A stretch of DNA of 64,000 nt from Variovorax sp. OK212 (GCF_900112425.1 NZ_FOLP01000002.1:372001-436000); one strand, 5' to 3'; shown: positions 26,577 through 35,901, counted from the first letter of the stretch. Notes: generated from the sequence alone by a model not told the origin. A program made the numbers and translations.

Positions 26577-27768
26577 CCTCCCGCTCCGGCGTGGCCGAAA
26601 TGTGGTGAATCGACAGGTCCGCCCCGTCGTATTCCTCCTCCTGCGTGAGCCGCAACCCGACCGCCTTCTTCAGCGCGCCGTACACCGCCCAGCCCGCCAG
26701 CCCTGCCCACGCCACGCCCATCAGCGTGCCGATCAGCTGCGCCCACACATTCACCCCGCCGATGCCGCCCAGCGCCTGCGTGCCGAAGATGCCCGCCGCA
26801 ATGCCGCCCCAGGTGCCGCACAGGCCGTGCAGCGGCCACACGCCGAGCACGTCGTCGATCTTCCACTTGTTCTGCACCAGCGTGAACATCTTGACGAAGA
26901 TGGCGCCGGCCACGCCGCCCACCACCAGCGCGCCCAGCGGGTGCATCAGGTCGGAGCCGGCGCACACGGCCACCAGCCCGGCGAGCGGGCCGTTGTAGAC
27001 AAAGCCGGGGTCGTTCTTGCCCATGGCCAGCGCCACCAGCGTACCGCCGACCATCGCCATGAGCGAGTTGACGGCCACCAGGCCCGAGATCTTGTCGATG
27101 CTCTGCGCGCTCATCACGTTGAAGCCGAACCAGCCCACGCACAGCACCCACGCGCCCAGCGCCAGGAACGGGATGTTCGACGGCGGGTGCGCGCTGAGCG
27201 AGCCGTCGCCGCGGTAGCGGTTGCGGCGCGCGCCCAGCAGCAGCACGGCCGGCAACGCGAGCCAGCCGCCCACCGCATGGACCACCACCGAGCCCGCGAA
27301 GTCATGGAATTCATGACCCGTGAGCGAGGCGATCCAGCCCTGGATGCCGAAGTGCCTGTTCCAGGCAATGCCCTCGTACAGCGGATAGACGAAGCCCACG
27401 ATCACCGCGGTGGCGATGAGCTGCGGCCAGAACTTGGCCCGCTCGGCGATGCCGCCCGAGATGATGGCCGGGATGGCGGCGGCGAAGGTGAGCAGGAAGA
27501 AGAACTTCACCAGCTCGTAGCCGCTTCTTGCCGACAGTTCCGTGGCGCTCACGAAGAAATGCGTGCCGTAGGCCACGCCGTAGCCCACCAGGAAGTACAC
27601 GATGGTCGATACCGAGAAGTCGACCAGGATCTTCACCAGCGCATTGACCTGGTTCTTCTTGCGCACGGTGCCCAGCTCGAGAAAAGCAAAACCGGCGTGC
27701 ATGGCCAACACCATGATGGCGCCGAGAAGGATGAACAGCGCATCTGCGCCCTGTTTGAGTGCGTCCAT
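26566..27768 (-). CDS. amtB: Ammonium transporter (Amt family)
   Basis: A 400-residue Amt channel with eleven membrane helices. The twin pore histidines lie in GSVVVHAVGGW and WPLHGLCGTWGG; the start MDALKQGADALFILLGAIMVLAMHAG has no cleavable signal. The tail EYDGADLSIHHISATPERE is typical of one betaproteobacterial Amt group. It conducts ammonium across the inner membrane and is normally gated by GlnK, but no glnK is next to it. A good sigma-54 promoter (27840-27855) stands upstream, fitting nitrogen control. ATG at 27768 is used; the open frame further upstream lies across the promoter. Confidence 0.93.
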   Translation of the reverse strand: MDALKQGADALFILLGAIMVLAMHAGFAFLELGTVRKKNQVNALVKILVDFSVSTIVYFLVGYGVAYGTHFFVSATELSARSGYELVKFFFLLTFAAAIPAIISGGIAERAKFWPQLIATAVIVGFVYPLYEGIAWNRHFGIQGWIASLTGHEFHDFAGSVVVHAVGGWLALPAVLLLGARRNRYRGDGSLSAHPPSNIPFLALGAWVLCVGWFGFNVMSAQSIDKISGLVAVNSLMAMVGGTLVALAMGKNDPGFVYNGPLAGLVAVCAGSDLMHPLGALVVGGVAGAIFVKMFTLVQNKWKIDDVLGVWPLHGLCGTWGGIAAGIFGTQALGGIGGVNVWAQLIGTLMGVAWAGLAGWAVYGALKKAVGLRLTQEEEYDGADLSIHHISATPEREVNW

Positions 27769-27839
27769 GGAAGCTTCTTGCAGTTTTTGATTTGAATTGG
27801 TGCATCGCACCCGAATCAGTCGGAGCGGCGGCCAAAGAA

Positions 27840-27855
27840 AGCAAAAATGGTGCCT
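27840..27855 (-). promoter_or_regulatory. Sigma-54 promoter of amtB
   Basis: On the minus strand AGGCAC-N5-TTGCT, matching TGGCAC-N5-TTGCA/T at all but one position of the -24/-12 elements with the exact GG-N10-GC spacing. It predicts a start about 60 bases before the amtB ATG. Confidence 0.75.
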
Positions 27856-27919
27856 AAAGCTCGTTGATGGTGCGGAATGAACCAAACAAGGGCCTGCCAG
27901 AGCCCTTGCGCGCACCGGT

Positions 27920-28879
27920 TCAGCCCGCGCCGGCGCTCAATGCGTCGCGGTAGCGGCGGCTGCAGGGCACGGTGGTGCCGTCGTGCATGTGCAGCCGGGC
28001 GTCGCCACCGTCCAGCGGCTCGATCTCCTTGATGCGCCCCAGGTTCACCGCATGGCTGCGGTGCACGCGCACGAAGGTCGCGGGGTCGAGCTGGGCCAGG
28101 AAGTCGGTCAGCGTGGCGCGCAGCAGGTAGTCGTGGCCGTTCACGTGCAGGCCGACGTAGTTGCCCTCGGCCTGCAGCCAGTCGATGTCGCCGGCGGCGA
28201 TGAGGAATTCGCGGCGCAGCTTGCGCACGAGGAAGCGCTCGGGGCGGGTGGGCGGCGGCGGTGGGGCCGGTGGAGGTGCCTCCGGCATCGCGGATTCGAC
28301 GCCCTCCGGTTCCGTCGAAGTCCCCGGTGGCGACGGGGGCTGCAGCGGTGCCGCCCTTTCCTCCGGCGCATCGAGCACCCGCGCCTCGCCCTGCAGCCGC
28401 AGCATGAACAGCCGGTAGGCCCAGATCCCGAACACGATCGACGCGTACGCGCGCACGTCCTTCAGGTATTCGTAGCCCCACTGGCCGCTCCAGCCCGCGA
28501 AATCGTAGCGCTCGCCGACCGCCGCGTAGGCCAGCGCACGCAGCGCGAACATGGCCACCACGTGCACCACGCTGAAGGCCACGCTGGCCAGCGCGTGACC
28601 CGCGAGGTAGCGCAGCAGCTGCCGGCGCGGCAACGGCGAGAGCCAGCGCTCGACCGCCACGATGGCCGGCACCAGCGCCAGCAGCACGAGGTGGCTGGAG
28701 CCCTCCCAGACCAGGATCTGCCAGGTGGCGGGCGGCTCGGCGCGGGTGCGCGCGTCGACCAGCGCCACCGAGGTGTTGAACACGGCCTGCAGCGCCATCA
28801 CAGCGATCCAGAAGCCCACCTCCACGTAGCGGCGCACCGGCTCGTAGCGCTCGTACAGGTTCTTGCGAGGGTCTGCCAT
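27920..28879 (-). CDS. Membrane-anchored LytTR transcriptional regulator
   Basis: A 319-residue regulator with no receiver domain. Residues ~20-165 hold four hydrophobic segments; a Pro-rich linker follows (near 175-215, including a run of prolines), then a LytTR DNA-binding domain (about 220-315: DIDWLQAEGNYVGLHVNG, FVRVHRSHAVNLGRIKEIE). Such membrane LytTR proteins are thought to respond directly to membrane signals or to pair with small membrane antagonists. The ATG at 28879 (MADPRKNLYE) is chosen. It is divergent from an acyltransferase gene, a plausible target. A CGCGAAA/TTTCGCG dyad begins 13 bases upstream of its start. Confidence 0.85.
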   Translation of the reverse strand: MADPRKNLYERYEPVRRYVEVGFWIAVMALQAVFNTSVALVDARTRAEPPATWQILVWEGSSHLVLLALVPAIVAVERWLSPLPRRQLLRYLAGHALASVAFSVVHVVAMFALRALAYAAVGERYDFAGWSGQWGYEYLKDVRAYASIVFGIWAYRLFMLRLQGEARVLDAPEERAAPLQPPSPPGTSTEPEGVESAMPEAPPPAPPPPPTRPERFLVRKLRREFLIAAGDIDWLQAEGNYVGLHVNGHDYLLRATLTDFLAQLDPATFVRVHRSHAVNLGRIKEIEPLDGGDARLHMHDGTTVPCSRRYRDALSAGAG

Positions 28880-28891
28880 GGCGGGAATTCT

Positions 28892-28926
28892 CGCGAAAAC
28901 AGCCCCTGGGACGGCCTGCTTTCGCG
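28892..28926. promoter_or_regulatory. Inverted repeat between LytTR and acyltransferase genes
   Basis: CGCGAAA (28892-28898) and TTTCGCG (28920-28926), perfect 7-bp arms 28 bp apart start to start, in the divergent region. LytTR sites are usually direct repeats, so assignment to the adjacent regulator is uncertain. Confidence 0.35.
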
Positions 28927-29044
28927 CTTTTTCGTCCCTCCGGGCCACCGCTCGTCACAAACCGGGGGCGATCCATCCCCCGGCCGCGCCGCGCCGGCCG
29001 CGCCGGGCCGAGCATCGCGGCTTCTTTGCTTCGAGGAGCTTGCG

Positions 29045-30304
29045 ATGAGCACCACCGCCACTGCCACCACCAGCGCCACCGCCACCCCCGGCCAGCGCCG
29101 CCACGACATCGACGCCCTGCGCGCGCTCGCTTTCCTGTTCGTCATCCTCTATCACGTGGGCATGTACTACGTGGCCGGCTGGCACTGGCACCTGAAGAGC
29201 CCGCACGCCGCCGAATGGCTGCCGTGGCCGATGGTGGCGCTCAACCTGTGGCGCATGGACCTGGTGTTCCTGATCTCGGGCGTGTCGCTCGGCTTCCTGA
29301 GCCGCGGCCAGGGCACCTGGGGCCTGTTGCGCAGCCGGGGGCTGCGGCTGCTGTTGCCGCTGGCCTTCGGCATGGCGGTGATCGTGCCGTACCAGGCCTA
29401 TGCGCAGGGCGTGGCCAACGGCCACGTCGCGCCGGGCTTCGGCGCCTTCCTGCTGCGCTACCTGTCGATGAGCGCGCCATGGCCGAGGCAGGCCTTCGAC
29501 GGCGCGGAGTTCGGCATCACCTGGAACCACCTCTGGTACCTGCCCTACCTGTTCACGTACACGGCGCTGGTCGCCCTGACGCTGCCGCTGTGGAATTCGG
29601 CCGCCGGCCAACGGCTGCGCCGCGCCTTCAACGGCCTGCGCGGCTGGAAGCTGCTGGTGCTGCCGGTGGTGCCGCTGCTGCTGTGGACCCTGCTGCTGGC
29701 CGCGCGTTTTCCGGCCACGCACAACCTGGTGCGCGACTTCCACCTGCACAGCCTCTACTTCACGCTGTTCCTCTACGGCTACTGGATGGGCGTGGACACA
29801 GGCGTGTGGAAGGAACTGGAGCGGCTGCGCCGCGTGTCGCTCGCGCTGGCCGTGGCGGTCATCGCGGTGTTCTTCGCGCTGCGCGCCGGCGCCAGAGTGC
29901 CGGCCTCCGGCCTCCTGATGGACACGCTGCGCATGCTCTACCTGTGGCTGGCCGTCGCCGCCATCCTGGGCCACGGCCACCGCCACCTGAACCGCCCGTG
30001 GCCGTGGCTGCGCTGGGCCAACGAGTCGGTGTACCCGTGGTACGTGCTGCACCAGACGCTGATCGTCGCGGGCATCACCGTGCTGGCGCCGCTGGCGCTC
30101 GGCCCGGTCGTCGAACCCGTGCTGCTGGCGGCGCTGACGCTTGCCGGGTGCTGGCTGCTGACCGACGGGCTGATCCGCCGGGTCAGCATGCTGCGCCCGC
30201 TGTTCGGCCTCAAAGGTCTTCGGGCTAGACCGGCGCCTTCGCCGGCGTTGCCGCAGCCTCTTCCACCGGAACCAGGATGGCGTTCCCCGTCGCCACGAGC
30301 TTGA
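29045..30304 (+). CDS. Acyltransferase 3 family membrane protein
   Basis: A 419-residue integral membrane acyltransferase of the OafA/MdoC type with about ten helices. The motif RRHDIDALRALAFLFVILYH near residue 18-37 carries the family's conserved R and H. The C-terminal region has SVYPWYVLHQTLIV. These enzymes acylate or succinylate cell-surface glycans. GAGGAG lies six bases upstream of the ATG. The last ~25 codons run past the end of typical family members and overlap the convergent thioesterase gene by 80 bases, so the tail is probably an extension by stop-codon loss. Confidence 0.87.
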   Translation: MSTTATATTSATATPGQRRHDIDALRALAFLFVILYHVGMYYVAGWHWHLKSPHAAEWLPWPMVALNLWRMDLVFLISGVSLGFLSRGQGTWGLLRSRGLRLLLPLAFGMAVIVPYQAYAQGVANGHVAPGFGAFLLRYLSMSAPWPRQAFDGAEFGITWNHLWYLPYLFTYTALVALTLPLWNSAAGQRLRRAFNGLRGWKLLVLPVVPLLLWTLLLAARFPATHNLVRDFHLHSLYFTLFLYGYWMGVDTGVWKELERLRRVSLALAVAVIAVFFALRAGARVPASGLLMDTLRMLYLWLAVAAILGHGHRHLNRPWPWLRWANESVYPWYVLHQTLIVAGITVLAPLALGPVVEPVLLAALTLAGCWLLTDGLIRRVSMLRPLFGLKGLRARPAPSPALPQPLPPEPGWRSPSPRA

Positions 30305-30683
30305 GCGCACCGCCCTCACCCTCCTCTCCCTCTTCACCCTCCGCCTGCGCGTAGAGCTCCGCCGTGGCGAACACCTGCTTGCGTCCCGCCTTCACCACGC
30401 GCCCGCGCGCCACGAACGCGCGGCCCACGGCGGGCGAGATGCAGTTCACCGAAAAGTGCGACGCCAGCACGCGGCCGGCCACCGTGGCGGCCGCGAAGCC
30501 GCTCACCGTGTCGAGCAGCGCGCCGATCAGCCCCGCATGCAGGAAGCCGGCGTACTGGCCCATGTCTTCCTCGCGGAAGTCCATGCGCAGTTCGGCCTCG
30601 CCCTTGGCGGCGCTGGTGACTTCGAAGCCGGCCCAGCGGTTGAAGCCGGCGGTCTTGTTGATGGCCTGGATGGTGTCGAGCAT
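30225..30683 (-). CDS. PaaI-type hotdog thioesterase
   Basis: A 152-residue single-hotdog-fold protein. The PaaI/4HBT signature is GQYAGFLHAGLIGALLDTVSGFAAAT (near 43-67), where the residues after HAG and the Asp in LLDT form the acyl-CoA site. The C-terminal ~30 residues include a Glu/Gly-rich stretch and are low-complexity. It would hydrolyse acyl- or aryl-CoA thioesters in the cytoplasm; the substrate is unknown. Its 3' end overlaps the acyltransferase gene by 80 bases. Confidence 0.85.
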   Translation of the reverse strand: MLDTIQAINKTAGFNRWAGFEVTSAAKGEAELRMDFREEDMGQYAGFLHAGLIGALLDTVSGFAAATVAGRVLASHFSVNCISPAVGRAFVARGRVVKAGRKQVFATAELYAQAEGEEGEEGEGGALKLVATGNAILVPVEEAAATPAKAPV

Positions 30684-30853
30684 GGCGGTGTGTTCCGGAG
30701 TTTTCCGGCGTTGAAGCGATGCGGCCCACTCTAAGAAGCGGTAACCGCATTCGTCGTCGCGCGCGTGACCGAGCGCGCGCCGCCAGTTGCCTTGGCGACA
30801 GCCGCGTGCATGCGAAACTTTGCGGCCACCATGCAACTTCGACGAAGGGCCCG

Positions 30854-32188
30854 ATGACCGATCTGACGCCGCAACAGGAATGGAAACTCAAGACCACCAG
30901 CTACGCCGAGGCCGTGAACCGCTACGTTGAAACCGGCCTGCGCGACGGCTGGAACACGGCGGGCGAGGAGCCGCAGATGCTGAAGACCGCGCACCTTCTC
31001 GCCCCCTTGCTCGCGGCACTGAAGGCCCACAACGCCGCCGCGCCCGACGAGGCCGCGCGTGCCGCGTTCCGCGAAGACTGGCCACCGGCACACGAGCCGC
31101 TCATTCCGCGGCTCCAACAGCACGGCCAGAGCATCCCGACGGTCGCGCTGCTGGACGACGGCTCGATCCTCGCGCGCATCGGCGCCGCGCACGAAGACGG
31201 TCACCTCGTGCGCCTCACGGGCGACAAGGTCGAGCGTGTCGAGGGCATCGAATTCTTCGGCCGCTGCCCGGCGCGCCGCTTCTTCGCGGTGGCGCAGGCC
31301 GATGGCGTTCGCATCACCGACGGCTGGCAAGGCCCCACCACGGCGTTGTGCCTGTGGCCCACCGGCCTCGAAGACCTGCCCGCCTTGCCCGACAGCGTGC
31401 CCTCGCCCCGCTTCGCCGCGCCGCCCAAGCCGACGCAGCTCGTTCCCTTTCCCGACGGGCAGCGCGTGCTGCTGGTCAGTGCCTCGGGCACCTTCGTGTT
31501 GTCCGCGCAGGGCGCGCGCCGCCTGATGCCGCGCATGGAAGAGCTCGCGGAGCAACTGGCCGAGGAAGACTTCGACCCCGAGTACTTCGGCCTCGACCTC
31601 TCGATGGAGCACGGCGCCGTCTCGCCCGACGGCCAGTGGATCGCCGTCGGCGGGCAGGATGGGCGGCACCTGGTGTTCGACGCGGCGCTGAAGCTGCAGG
31701 CGCAGATCGGCCCGGTCGGCGAGTACCCGCACTTCGCGCTCTTCAACCAGCGCAGCGACCGCCTCGTGCTGAACGCCTGCCACTTCTACAACGGTGCCAC
31801 GCTGGGCGTGCAAATGAAGGACGTGCCCGGCCTGGACACCGAGTACTACGCGAAAGATCCGCGCACGCCCACGCTCGAGGACGGCGCGCGCGTGTACGCG
31901 GGCGTGCATCGCGGCGACGAGTTCATCGTCGGCGACGCGCACGGCTACCTGCGTGCGTTCGGCGAAGACGGGCAGGCCCGCTGGCAGCACTTCATCGGCT
32001 CGACCGTCGGCGCGCTCGACCTCTCGGCCGACGGCAAGACGCTGGTGGCGACCACCTGCGCCGGCTTCGTCTGCGTGATCGCGCTGGACGCCGGCCGCCA
32101 GGCGCCCGGCCAGATCGGCACGGGCGGACACTTCGAGCAGCGGCGCTGGCTGCTGTGGAAGAACAGCAAGGGCCCGCTGCTGTGGTGA
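30854..32188 (+). CDS. Beta-propeller-like protein of unknown function
   Basis: A 444-residue cytoplasmic protein without a signal peptide. After a helical N-terminus (~80 residues) come repeats with WD40/PQQ-like spacing: VALLDDGSILARIG, VSPDGQWIAVGGQDGRHLVFDAALK, FIVGDAHGYLRAFGEDG and LDLSADGKTLVATTCAGFVCVI, which suggest a seven-bladed propeller. I do not recognise a named family. The ATG at 30854 is taken because similarity to blades and codon bias fit from there. It stands alone between divergent and convergent neighbours. Confidence 0.7.
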   Translation: MTDLTPQQEWKLKTTSYAEAVNRYVETGLRDGWNTAGEEPQMLKTAHLLAPLLAALKAHNAAAPDEAARAAFREDWPPAHEPLIPRLQQHGQSIPTVALLDDGSILARIGAAHEDGHLVRLTGDKVERVEGIEFFGRCPARRFFAVAQADGVRITDGWQGPTTALCLWPTGLEDLPALPDSVPSPRFAAPPKPTQLVPFPDGQRVLLVSASGTFVLSAQGARRLMPRMEELAEQLAEEDFDPEYFGLDLSMEHGAVSPDGQWIAVGGQDGRHLVFDAALKLQAQIGPVGEYPHFALFNQRSDRLVLNACHFYNGATLGVQMKDVPGLDTEYYAKDPRTPTLEDGARVYAGVHRGDEFIVGDAHGYLRAFGEDGQARWQHFIGSTVGALDLSADGKTLVATTCAGFVCVIALDAGRQAPGQIGTGGHFEQRRWLLWKNSKGPLLW

Positions 32189-32198
32189 GCCCGATCTT

Positions 32199-34379
32199 CT
32201 AGAAGTCGAACTTGGCCGACAGCTCGAAGGTGCGCCGCGGCGCCAGCAGCACCTGGCTGGCCGCGCGGCCGGCCCAGGTGGCGTAGAGCTTGTCCGTCAG
32301 GTTGCGCACGCGAAAGCTCAGCAGCGTGTTGCGCATGCGGTAGCTCACGGCCGCGTCGAGCGTGGTGAAGCCGTTGATGCGGATCTGGTTGGCGTTGTCG
32401 GTGTACATCGGCCCCGTGTGGTTCAGCGACGCGAAGTACTCGAACTTCGAGCCGTCGGGCCGGTAGGTGGCGAACACGTTGGCCACGCGCTCGGGCACGT
32501 TCGGCGGCGTCTTGCCCACGCGCGAGACGTTGCCCGCTTCCACCAGCGTGTCGAAGCGCGCGTCGAGCACGGCCAGGTTGCCGGCCAGCGTCCACTCGCG
32601 CGCGGGCCGCCACACGGTCGACAGTTCGATGCCGCGCGACGACTGGCTGCCGTTGTTCACGGTGTTGGCGGGGTTGTTCGGGTCGCGCGAGAGCACGTTG
32701 CCCAGCTCGATCCTGTAGGCCGCCGCGGTCCACTCGAGGTTGGCCGCGGGCAGGCTCTGCTTGAAGCCCACCTCGGCCTGCCTGCCGCGCGACATCGGGA
32801 ATGCCGCGTTCGAGGCCGACAGCAGGAACAGCGAGTTCACCGGCAGCGTGGCGTTGGTGTACTGCGCATACACGCTCGACTGCGGCGTGATGTCGTACAC
32901 CGCGCCGATGCGCCCCGAGGTCGCGCGGTAGCTCGCGCCAAAGCGCGTGTAGCTGCCCAGGTTGAGGTCGGCAATGCCGCGCTCGAGCTCGGTGCGGTCG
33001 TGCCGCAGGCCGCCCACCAGCGTGAGGTTGCGCAGCGGCTTCAGCGCGTCTTCCACGAACACCGACGTGACCTTCACGTTCGACGTGGTGTTGGTGCGGT
33101 TGCCGCCGCCCGTGCTCAGCGCGGGGTTGTCGTCGAACGGCGCCAGGTAGGCACCGAACACCGGCACGCGCAGCAGGCTCGCGGTGGCCGCGCTGCTGTC
33201 GGAAAAGCGGCGCTGGCTGCCGAAGCGCGTCTCGCTGTATTCGCCGCCCACCACGAAGCGGTTGTCCATGCCGGCGAACGTGCCCTTGTGCGTGGCGTCG
33301 AAGCGGTCGAGCCAGAAGTCCTGGTCGTGCGTGATGAGCGTCTGGTCGCGCGCGATGTTGGCCGGCGCCACGAACACCGCGCTCTCCGAGTTGCGGAACA
33401 CGCGGTTCGACCGGTTGGCCGAGAACTCGTTGCGCCACGACCAGCCGCCGCCCGCCTGCCCCGTGAGGCGCGCGCGCAGCCAGTAGGTCTCGGAGCTGTT
33501 GTCGTCGTCGGGCACGTTGTAGTTGTTGCGCGCCAGGCGCTTGTCGATCACACGGCCGTCGGGCGTGCGCACCACGTTCGTCGGCTGCGTGGCAAAGCTG
33601 CCCGGCACCAGCGGCGTGCCCCAGTAGGCCTGGTTGTCGTCGCGCAGGTAGTCGAAGGACAGGTCCAGCTTCACCGAGCCGCCGAAGTCGACCGTCAACC
33701 CGCTGGTGAAGTGGTCGATGCGCTCGCCGTTGCGATCGATGGTGCCGACCTTGCTGTCGTTGCGGCTGTAGTCGAGCCGGTAGGCGCTGGCATCGCCCAG
33801 CGCGCCGCCGAAGCCGAAGGCCGCGCGCGTGGCGCCGTAGCTGCCGTACGACAGCAGCGCCTCCTTGTGCGGGTTGTCGCGGTCGGGCCGCTTGGTGACG
33901 AAGTTGACGACGCCGCCGATGGCGCCCTCGCCGTCGATCACCGAGGCCGGGCCCTTCAGCACTTCGATGCGCTCGTAGTTCCAGGTGTCCTGCACGCGGT
34001 TGGTCACGCCCGCGCCGGAGCTGCGCACGCCGTCGTACAGGTACATGAGGTTGCTGAAGCCGCGCGTCGACAAGGTGGTGGGCGCGGACGGCGGCCCGCC
34101 GCCCGACAGGCCCGCCATGCCGCGCAGCGCTTCGCTGAAGGTGCGCGCGCCGCGCTGCTGCATGGCGTCCTGCGACAGGATCTCGACCGAGGCCGGCGTC
34201 TCGCGCACCGACAGCCCGAGGCGCGACGCGGTGCCGGTCGGCTCCTCCAGGTGCAGGCTGTTGGCGTCGCGGCTGCCTTCGACGGTGACGGTGCCGAGCT
34301 CGGCATTGCTTTGTGCGTAGGACGCCTGGAAGGCGGTGGCGGCGGCCACCGCCATGGCCGTGCGGATGAACATGGTCAT
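32199..34379 (-). CDS. TonB-dependent siderophore-type receptor
   Basis: A 726-residue outer-membrane receptor. A signal peptide ends near ASYAQ (about residue 22), the plug domain follows (SVRETPASVEILSQDAMQQRG, LSTRGFSN, VLKGPASVIDGEGAIGGVVN) and then the 22-strand barrel, ending in a C-terminal Phe (ELSAKFDF). It lacks the N-terminal STN signalling domain. Subfamily features are those of ferric-siderophore receptors. It follows 41 bases behind two DUF3526-type permease genes and an ATPase, so receptor and ABC exporter are probably one operon; the ligand is unknown. ATG 34379 and 34373 are both possible. Confidence 0.9.
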   Translation of the reverse strand: MTMFIRTAMAVAAATAFQASYAQSNAELGTVTVEGSRDANSLHLEEPTGTASRLGLSVRETPASVEILSQDAMQQRGARTFSEALRGMAGLSGGGPPSAPTTLSTRGFSNLMYLYDGVRSSGAGVTNRVQDTWNYERIEVLKGPASVIDGEGAIGGVVNFVTKRPDRDNPHKEALLSYGSYGATRAAFGFGGALGDASAYRLDYSRNDSKVGTIDRNGERIDHFTSGLTVDFGGSVKLDLSFDYLRDDNQAYWGTPLVPGSFATQPTNVVRTPDGRVIDKRLARNNYNVPDDDNSSETYWLRARLTGQAGGGWSWRNEFSANRSNRVFRNSESAVFVAPANIARDQTLITHDQDFWLDRFDATHKGTFAGMDNRFVVGGEYSETRFGSQRRFSDSSAATASLLRVPVFGAYLAPFDDNPALSTGGGNRTNTTSNVKVTSVFVEDALKPLRNLTLVGGLRHDRTELERGIADLNLGSYTRFGASYRATSGRIGAVYDITPQSSVYAQYTNATLPVNSLFLLSASNAAFPMSRGRQAEVGFKQSLPAANLEWTAAAYRIELGNVLSRDPNNPANTVNNGSQSSRGIELSTVWRPAREWTLAGNLAVLDARFDTLVEAGNVSRVGKTPPNVPERVANVFATYRPDGSKFEYFASLNHTGPMYTDNANQIRINGFTTLDAAVSYRMRNTLLSFRVRNLTDKLYATWAGRAASQVLLAPRRTFELSAKFDF

Positions 34380-34420
34380 GGGATTGCTTGAGGAGAAAGT
34401 GCGAAAGAAACGGGGGCCGC

Positions 34421-35881
34421 CTACGCGACGGAAAAACGGCGCAGGCGCCATGCGGCCAGGCCGAACAGCAAGAGGCTGGGCACCAGCAGCTGCAGCACCG
34501 CCCACGCGGCCTGCCCGCGCACGAGGCCGGGCGGCTCCTCCTGCCATGCGAAGGCGGGGATGCGGTCGAAGTCCGCCGGCGCAAGCGCGTCGCGCGCGTC
34601 GATGCGCGGGAAGAAGAAGCGCTTCCACGCCTCGTGGTGCGCCACGGTCTGCGCCTCGAAGCGCGCCTGCCGCCGGCTGCCCGTGCCGGCCAGCGCCGTC
34701 ATGCCTTCGTAGGCCACGGCCGCGGGCGACACCACGCTGAAGCGGCCCAGCAGCGCCTGCTGCTTCGCTTGCTGCACGTCGAAGCGGTCGAGTTCGGGGC
34801 GAATGGCGTCGTCGACGTCCTTCTCGATCAGGTAGTTGCCGAGCAGCCGCCCCGCGATCTCGATCTTGCCGTCGCGCGGCAACAGCAGCGCGCCACGGCC
34901 GACGTGCTGGTAGTCGGTGCTCATGAGGGCGGCATGGCGCTTCATGGCCTCGGCCGTGACGATGCGCTGGCGCGTGGCCAGCTCGGTGCGCGACGGCGCG
35001 GGGCTGGCCTGCGTCACGGCCATGTTCAGCAGCACCGGCGCGACCAGCACCAGCAGCACCCATGCGATGACCAGCACCATGGCATTGGTCGCCGACGAAG
35101 CGCCAAAGGCGTTCACCGCCACCACCAGCGCGAACCAGAAGAGCGCGTAGGCTCCGACCAGCAGCGCCCACCACAGCGTGGCGCCCGATGCGCCGGCAAG
35201 CCCCGCCTGCCGCGCGACCAGCAGCACCGCCACCGGCAACAGCACCGCCGGCCCCAGCAGCACCGCCGCGCGCACCGTGAGCTTGCCCGCGAGCAGCGTG
35301 CGCAGGCGCAGCGGCTGCGACAGCAGCAACCGCAAGGTGCCGTTCTCGCGCTCGGCCGACAGCAGGTTGTAGCTGAGCGCGAAGATCAGCAGCGGCAGCA
35401 GGTAGACGATGACGAAGGCCAGGTCGAAGTGCCCGCTCAGCAGGTGCCACGGGCTCTCGATGTCGCTGGGGTTCATGAACACCACGCGGCTCTGGCCCGT
35501 GACCTGGAACTGGCTCGGGTACAGGTCGCTCTGCCCCAGCGCGACCGGGCCCAGCGGCGCGGTCGGCAGGATGGCATGGTGCCCGCCGTAGCCGCTGGCC
35601 ATGCGCGAGGGGTCGGCCGGGTTCTCGAAAGGCGTGGGCTGCGCGGCGCGGGTGTCGCGGTCGGCCTGCGCGACGGCGGCCTGCGCGCGGTCGCGGCTCG
35701 CGGTCTGCACGAGGCCGTTGCCCAGCGCATAGGCCACCAGCAGCACGAAGAGCGCACCCACGGCCCACAGCGCGCGCTCGGCGAGCATCAGGCGGCACTC
35801 CTGGCGCATCACGGCCAGCAGGCGGCGGCCCTGCGGCGGCAAGGCGGACCGGGACCAGGATCGGGATGGGGATTCGTTCAT
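34421..35881 (-). CDS. ABC-2 type permease with large periplasmic domain (DUF3526-like), subunit 2
   Basis: A 486-residue ABC transporter membrane protein. One helix near residue 35-55 precedes a large periplasmic loop (~55-170), then a cluster of five helices (~170-300) with the coupling segment LLSAERENGTLRLLLSQPLR, a second extracytoplasmic region and a final helix. This layout, with the NosY/DUF3526 type of permease, fits export or membrane-protein maturation rather than import. AGGAG eight bases before the ATG at 35881 (MNESPSRSWS) selects it over the ATG at 35887. It shares architecture with the gene just upstream, so the two probably form a heterodimer. Confidence 0.82.
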   Translation of the reverse strand: MNESPSRSWSRSALPPQGRRLLAVMRQECRLMLAERALWAVGALFVLLVAYALGNGLVQTASRDRAQAAVAQADRDTRAAQPTPFENPADPSRMASGYGGHHAILPTAPLGPVALGQSDLYPSQFQVTGQSRVVFMNPSDIESPWHLLSGHFDLAFVIVYLLPLLIFALSYNLLSAERENGTLRLLLSQPLRLRTLLAGKLTVRAAVLLGPAVLLPVAVLLVARQAGLAGASGATLWWALLVGAYALFWFALVVAVNAFGASSATNAMVLVIAWVLLVLVAPVLLNMAVTQASPAPSRTELATRQRIVTAEAMKRHAALMSTDYQHVGRGALLLPRDGKIEIAGRLLGNYLIEKDVDDAIRPELDRFDVQQAKQQALLGRFSVVSPAAVAYEGMTALAGTGSRRQARFEAQTVAHHEAWKRFFFPRIDARDALAPADFDRIPAFAWQEEPPGLVRGQAAWAVLQLLVPSLLLFGLAAWRLRRFSVA

Positions 35882-35901
35882 TGCCATGTCTCCTCGGGCG
35901 G

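Noticed and set aside
27790-27820. GGTGC-N3-GCACC dyad upstream of amtB as an NtrC site
   Set aside because: The half sites are in the reverse order of the NtrC consensus (TGCAC...GTGCA) and the dyad lies downstream of the sigma-54 promoter.
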